Positions 6,949 to 9,016 of a DNA stretch of 9,016 bases are shown piece by piece. The stretch comes from Nitrospira sp. (GTDB lineage: Bacteria > Nitrospirota > Nitrospiria > Nitrospirales > Nitrospiraceae). The stretch is taken from the NCBI GenBank assembly GCA_025361385.1, contig JANYAJ010000364.1, positions 1 through 9,016 of the forward strand. The letters run 5' to 3'. Each line of letters opens with the position of its first letter. The stretch's first letter is position 1. Under the pieces are notes generated by a model. That model was not told where the DNA came from. It saw nothing but the letters and a program-made list of their open reading frames with translations, and searched no databases. A program made the position numbers and the translations under genes.

Positions 6949-6980
6949 CGGATGCGATGAACCATACAAAGGAGGACAAC

Positions 6981-7124
6981 ATGAAACGTGACTGTCATGT
7001 CATTCTCGGAGTGTTGCTCATCTTGGCGGGCCTCGTGCTCGCCGATTCAGCGTTTGCCGCGAAGGCGAATGCGCCCATCACGGCGTTGAACGTGACAGAC
7101 CTCAAACAAGACGGGGTTTCCTAG
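6981..7124 (+). CDS. 47-residue signal-peptide ORF, possibly the 5' end of a broken gene
   Basis: The strong ribosome site AAAGGAGG (6968-6975) lies 5 nt before ATG 6981. The product starts MKRDCHVILGVLLILAGLVL, a typical signal peptide with a likely cut after Ala26 or Ala27 (SAFA/AK), and leaves about 20 mature residues (ending TDLKQDGVS) before TAG at 7122. Either it encodes a very small exported peptide or it is the beginning of a longer gene interrupted by a frameshift: in the next frame the reading continues sensibly (see 7125-7269). Initiation signals this good on such a short product argue that the original gene was longer. It lies between the family B gene and the PA14-OmpA gene on the same strand. 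Function unknown. Confidence 0.5.
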   Translation: MKRDCHVILGVLLILAGLVLADSAFAAKANAPITALNVTDLKQDGVS

Positions 7125-7269
7125 TGCGATCAGGGCTGACTTCGGCAAAAAGCTCGGTCCGAGGATTGGTGGCATCGCGAGACCACCTAATTGCCAATGA
7201 ATCGAAAGGCGGAATGCGTACCGGTTTGTCCAGCCGGCGAACGTGTGGGTGGTCGGGCCTGCGCACTGA
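7125..7269 (+). pseudogene. Probable decayed 3' part of the small secreted gene, ending in a family B-like C-terminus
   Basis: Starting at 7126, one frame away from the preceding ORF, the translation runs AIRADFGKKLGPRIGGIARP, PPNCQ, then TGA at 7198, then in the same frame IERRNAYRFVQPANVWVVGP, AH and TGA at 7267. The last 39 nt (7231-7269) match the last 39 nt of the family B gene (6834-6872) without gaps at 31 positions, and both end at the stop codon; the residues are QPANVWVVGPAH against QPPNVRVVKPSR. One extra base near 7111-7125 and one TGA would together explain why the gene is broken; if intact it would encode about 95 residues. The region between 7126 and 7230 does not resemble family B, so the whole may be a chimera. 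Homology of the last 39 nt is well supported; the rest is inference. Confidence 0.42.
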
Positions 7270-7318
7270 CGTCGTTGCATCGCTCGCCGACTCACGGCGG
7301 TTCTGCGATGTGAACCAC

Positions 7319-8344
7319 ATGAAGACTGCATGGTTGGGTAAATCAGCTGTCATCGTCGTATTCGGGGCAGTCATGCTCGCGAGCATGGCTGCCCCGGGCA
7401 TTTCTGCCGCGAACAGCGGATGCCCTGCCCCTCCGACTGCATTCGGATCGAAAGACAAGTTGATGGTCGGCGTCGAGGGCAAGATCTATTTTTTGGACAA
7501 GACGGTCAGGAAGTTCCCGGATTTCACCACCATGAAGAGCGAAGGCTCCATCTATACGGCGAAATGGGACGTCCCCCCGCGGGCGTTTACAGAAGGATTC
7601 CCGGGAGTCACCGATCGCTTCGAGTGGTTCGCCATCGACTACCAAGGCACGATCTATGTGTCCAAGGCAGGGACCTACGGATTCCGCATGGCCTCAGATG
7701 ACGGCTCGATGCTCTATCTCGATGGCAAGGTTGTGATCAATCTCGACGGCTTGCATGCCTGGGCCGGACGAGCAGGCAAAGCGGACTTGACCGAAGGCGA
7801 ACATCCATTCCGCTTGAGCTACATGCAGGGGCCTCGTGCATCACTGGGATTGCAGCTGTGGGTGACGCCTCCGAGCGAGAAAGAAAAGATCTTCAACCTG
7901 CAGGATTTCAGCAAATCCGTACTCACCAGCCGCGATCAGCTGGCGGCGACCGAGGACGACAAGGAAATTCGCGTCAACCTGGGAGCGGAAATGTTGTTTG
8001 ACACCGGCAAGTCCATGCTGAGGCCGGCGGCCACCGACGCGCTGCACAAGCTCGCGATGCTGCTGCAAAGCTATCCGGGACTGCCCATTCTGATTGAAGG
8101 ACACACGGATGCGGTTGGAAAGCCAGATGCGAATCAGACTCTGTCGGAGCATCGCGCTGATGCCGTCAAGGAATGGCTGACTTCAAATAGCCACGTCCCT
8201 TCGGGTTGCATGATGACGAAGGGGTACGGCGAGACCATGCCTGTCGCCGGCAATGAGACGGCCGAGCACCGACAACAAAACCGACGAGTGGAAATCAAGA
8301 TTCAAAAAGCGACCGCCGCGGTCATTCAAGGGAAAGGCCGTTAA
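7319..8344 (+). CDS. PA14 domain - OmpA-like peptidoglycan-binding domain fusion protein, exported
   Basis: A 341-residue exported protein. Signal peptide at 1-30 (basic MKTAWLGK, hydrophobic core at 10-23, cut after ISA). A PA14-type beta-sandwich covers about 70-185: GSIYTAKWDVPP, then FEWFAIDYQGTIYVSKAGTY, GFRMASDDGSMLYLDGKVVI (121-140) and LSYMQGPRASLGLQLWV; PA14 domains usually bind carbohydrate. After a charged linker, an OmpA C-terminal domain spans about 216-328: LGAEMLFDTGKSMLRP, EGHTDAVG at 260-267, LSEHRADAVKEWL at 275-287, GYGETMPV at 302-309, NRRVEI at 321-326. Asp264 and Arg279 stand 15 apart, as do the two residues that hold diaminopimelate in characterised OmpA-like domains, so peptidoglycan binding is expected. 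There is no beta-barrel, so it is probably a periplasmic, wall-attached protein. The start at 7319 begins the signal peptide, but no good ribosome site precedes it; GTG at 7310 is an alternative. It lies inside the family A array. Confidence 0.88.
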   Translation: MKTAWLGKSAVIVVFGAVMLASMAAPGISAANSGCPAPPTAFGSKDKLMVGVEGKIYFLDKTVRKFPDFTTMKSEGSIYTAKWDVPPRAFTEGFPGVTDRFEWFAIDYQGTIYVSKAGTYGFRMASDDGSMLYLDGKVVINLDGLHAWAGRAGKADLTEGEHPFRLSYMQGPRASLGLQLWVTPPSEKEKIFNLQDFSKSVLTSRDQLAATEDDKEIRVNLGAEMLFDTGKSMLRPAATDALHKLAMLLQSYPGLPILIEGHTDAVGKPDANQTLSEHRADAVKEWLTSNSHVPSGCMMTKGYGETMPVAGNETAEHRQQNRRVEIKIQKATAAVIQGKGR

Positions 8345-8348
8345 GAGT

Positions 8349-8405
8349 GAGTTCAAAGACAAGCGGATGGAAAGCGCCAAACAGCGCGGCGAGCCGAAGT
8401 TCTGA
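8349..8405 (+). pseudogene. Relic of a family A C-terminal tail after the PA14-OmpA gene
   Basis: Beginning 5 nt past the PA14-OmpA stop, in a different frame, the DNA reads EFKDKRMESAKQRGEPKF and TGA. The last 48 nt (8358-8405) align without gaps to the last 48 nt of family A copy 2 (5161-5208) at 34 positions, including an identical first ten bases (GACAAGCGGA) and an identical last twelve (CCGAAGTTCTGA). No start codon, ribosome site or other family A sequence accompanies it. It is best explained as the surviving tail of a family A gene whose body was deleted or replaced by the PA14-OmpA gene. Confidence 0.62.
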
Positions 8406-8443
8406 CGAACCCATCGTCTGCGAAATGAAAGGAGCATCGCGTC

Positions 8444-9016
8444 ATGAAAATGGTACTGAGGTCGGTCATCGGCAGCATTGCACTCATCTTTGCGCTGACC
8501 AGCCAGGCGGCGGCTGAAGGGTTGCCCGATATTCTCGGTATTCAGCTCGGCATGCCGGTGCGCGATGCCCATGCAAAGCTCCAGACCGCATTGCCGAAAT
8601 ATAAAATCCAGGTGCAATCAACCAATCTGCCCACGATTGAGAAGCCGGTCATCTCCTCATTTTCTTCTGCGCCGACAGAGACCATCATGATGGGAATGGA
8701 AGCCGATCAGGTAACCGTCGACGTCACGCTGCCACCGAACAAACAGGCGGTCTGGCGGGTCTATCGGACGCATTATTTCCCAGGCAACGGCATTCCGAAG
8801 GCCACACTACTGGCCTCCTTGCGCGAGAAATATGGGAAAGAGACGCGGGCCATGCAATCGGGCTTGCAGACAACCACAGATGACAAGCAAATCGCGGCCC
8901 TCTTGTGGCTGATGGACGAACAGGGTCGTCCATCCGAGCCTCCGCCTCTGCATAATGGCGTGGTCGATCCAATTGCGTCATGCCCGAGGCGCGCAGATGC
9001 ACCCCACGTCGTTGAG
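8444..9016 (+). CDS. Secreted family A-related protein, divergent copy 4 (3' end outside window)
   Basis: An open frame of 191 codons that continues past the right edge. AAAGGAG (8428-8434) lies 9 nt before ATG 8444. Signal peptide: MKMVLR, hydrophobic core at 7-19, cut after Ala24 (AAA). The mature protein begins almost at once with DILGIQLGMPVRDAHAKLQT at 29-48, matching the DVVGIKLGMPAKEAVDALK block of copy 3, but lacks the FGTP/AAKAGF segment. The other family A landmarks follow in order and at similar spacing: VDVTLPPNKQAVWRVYR at 92-108, LASLREKYGKET at 123-134, LLWLMDEQGRP at 153-163, and Cys180 where the first conserved Cys is expected. From LGMP to KYG is 94 residues here against 98 in copy 1. 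It is therefore a distant member of the family. The second cysteine and Lys-Phe end, if present, would be beyond the window. Function unknown. Confidence 0.8.
   Translation, partial: MKMVLRSVIGSIALIFALTSQAAAEGLPDILGIQLGMPVRDAHAKLQTALPKYKIQVQSTNLPTIEKPVISSFSSAPTETIMMGMEADQVTVDVTLPPNKQAVWRVYRTHYFPGNGIPKATLLASLREKYGKETRAMQSGLQTTTDDKQIAALLWLMDEQGRPSEPPPLHNGVVDPIASCPRRADAPHVVE

Noticed and set aside
7124..7318. N-terminal extension of the PA14-OmpA frame back to GTG 7124
   Set aside because: The extra 65 residues are Arg/Ser-rich and would bury the signal peptide inside the protein; the DNA there is better explained as relics in another frame.
1..9016. CRISPR arrays, tRNA or rRNA genes, insertion sequences or phage genes
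   Set aside because: No regularly spaced repeats, no cloverleaf-like or rRNA-like segments, and no transposase or integrase frames are visible on either strand.

Overview
The window comes from a bacterial chromosome of moderately high GC content with short intergenic gaps and clear Shine-Dalgarno sites. At least seven products carry Sec-type signal peptides, and one is an OmpA-type peptidoglycan-binding protein, so the host is almost certainly a diderm (Gram-negative-type) bacterium. The style would suit a Nitrospirota-like organism, but nothing here proves it.

Layout. (1) Positions 3-1088 (+) hold the 3' part of tex, a conserved RNA-binding transcription accessory protein, cut by the window's left edge. 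(2) Two minus-strand genes converge on it. A PNPOx-like flavin-binding protein (2592-1978) is followed by a six-helix membrane protein of the acetate/succinate transporter (SatP/YaaH) type (1867-1265), probably co-transcribed. (3) A roughly 690-bp gene-free stretch (2593-3281) separates them from the next block and holds candidate divergent promoters and a bulged hairpin. (4) From 3282 to the right edge everything reads rightward and looks like a locus for exported proteins. It has three tandem paralogues of a secreted family I do not recognise (called family A: 3282-4196, 4240-5208, 5251-6360). Then come a small secreted protein with a 1-nt overlap (family B, 6360-6872), a 47-codon signal-peptide ORF that may be a broken gene (6981-7124), a PA14-OmpA fusion protein (7319-8344), and a divergent fourth family A member open at the right edge (8444->9016).

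The most interesting point is the mosaic structure of this last block. Non-coding spacers keep recognisable fossils of its genes: family A C-terminal tails lie just after the family B gene (6880-6948) and just after the PA14-OmpA gene (8349-8405), and a 39-nt copy of the family B C-terminus, ending at a stop codon, lies just before the PA14-OmpA gene (7231-7269). The array therefore seems to have grown by tandem duplication, followed by deletion or replacement of some copies.

Family A members share an N-terminal signal peptide, an F-G-T-P/AAKAGF/LGMP block, a KYG block, two conserved cysteines and a terminal Lys-Phe. They are probably exported to the periplasm or cell surface and disulfide-bonded. 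Their function is unknown. A role in the envelope alongside the peptidoglycan-anchored PA14-OmpA protein is an inference from neighbourhood only.
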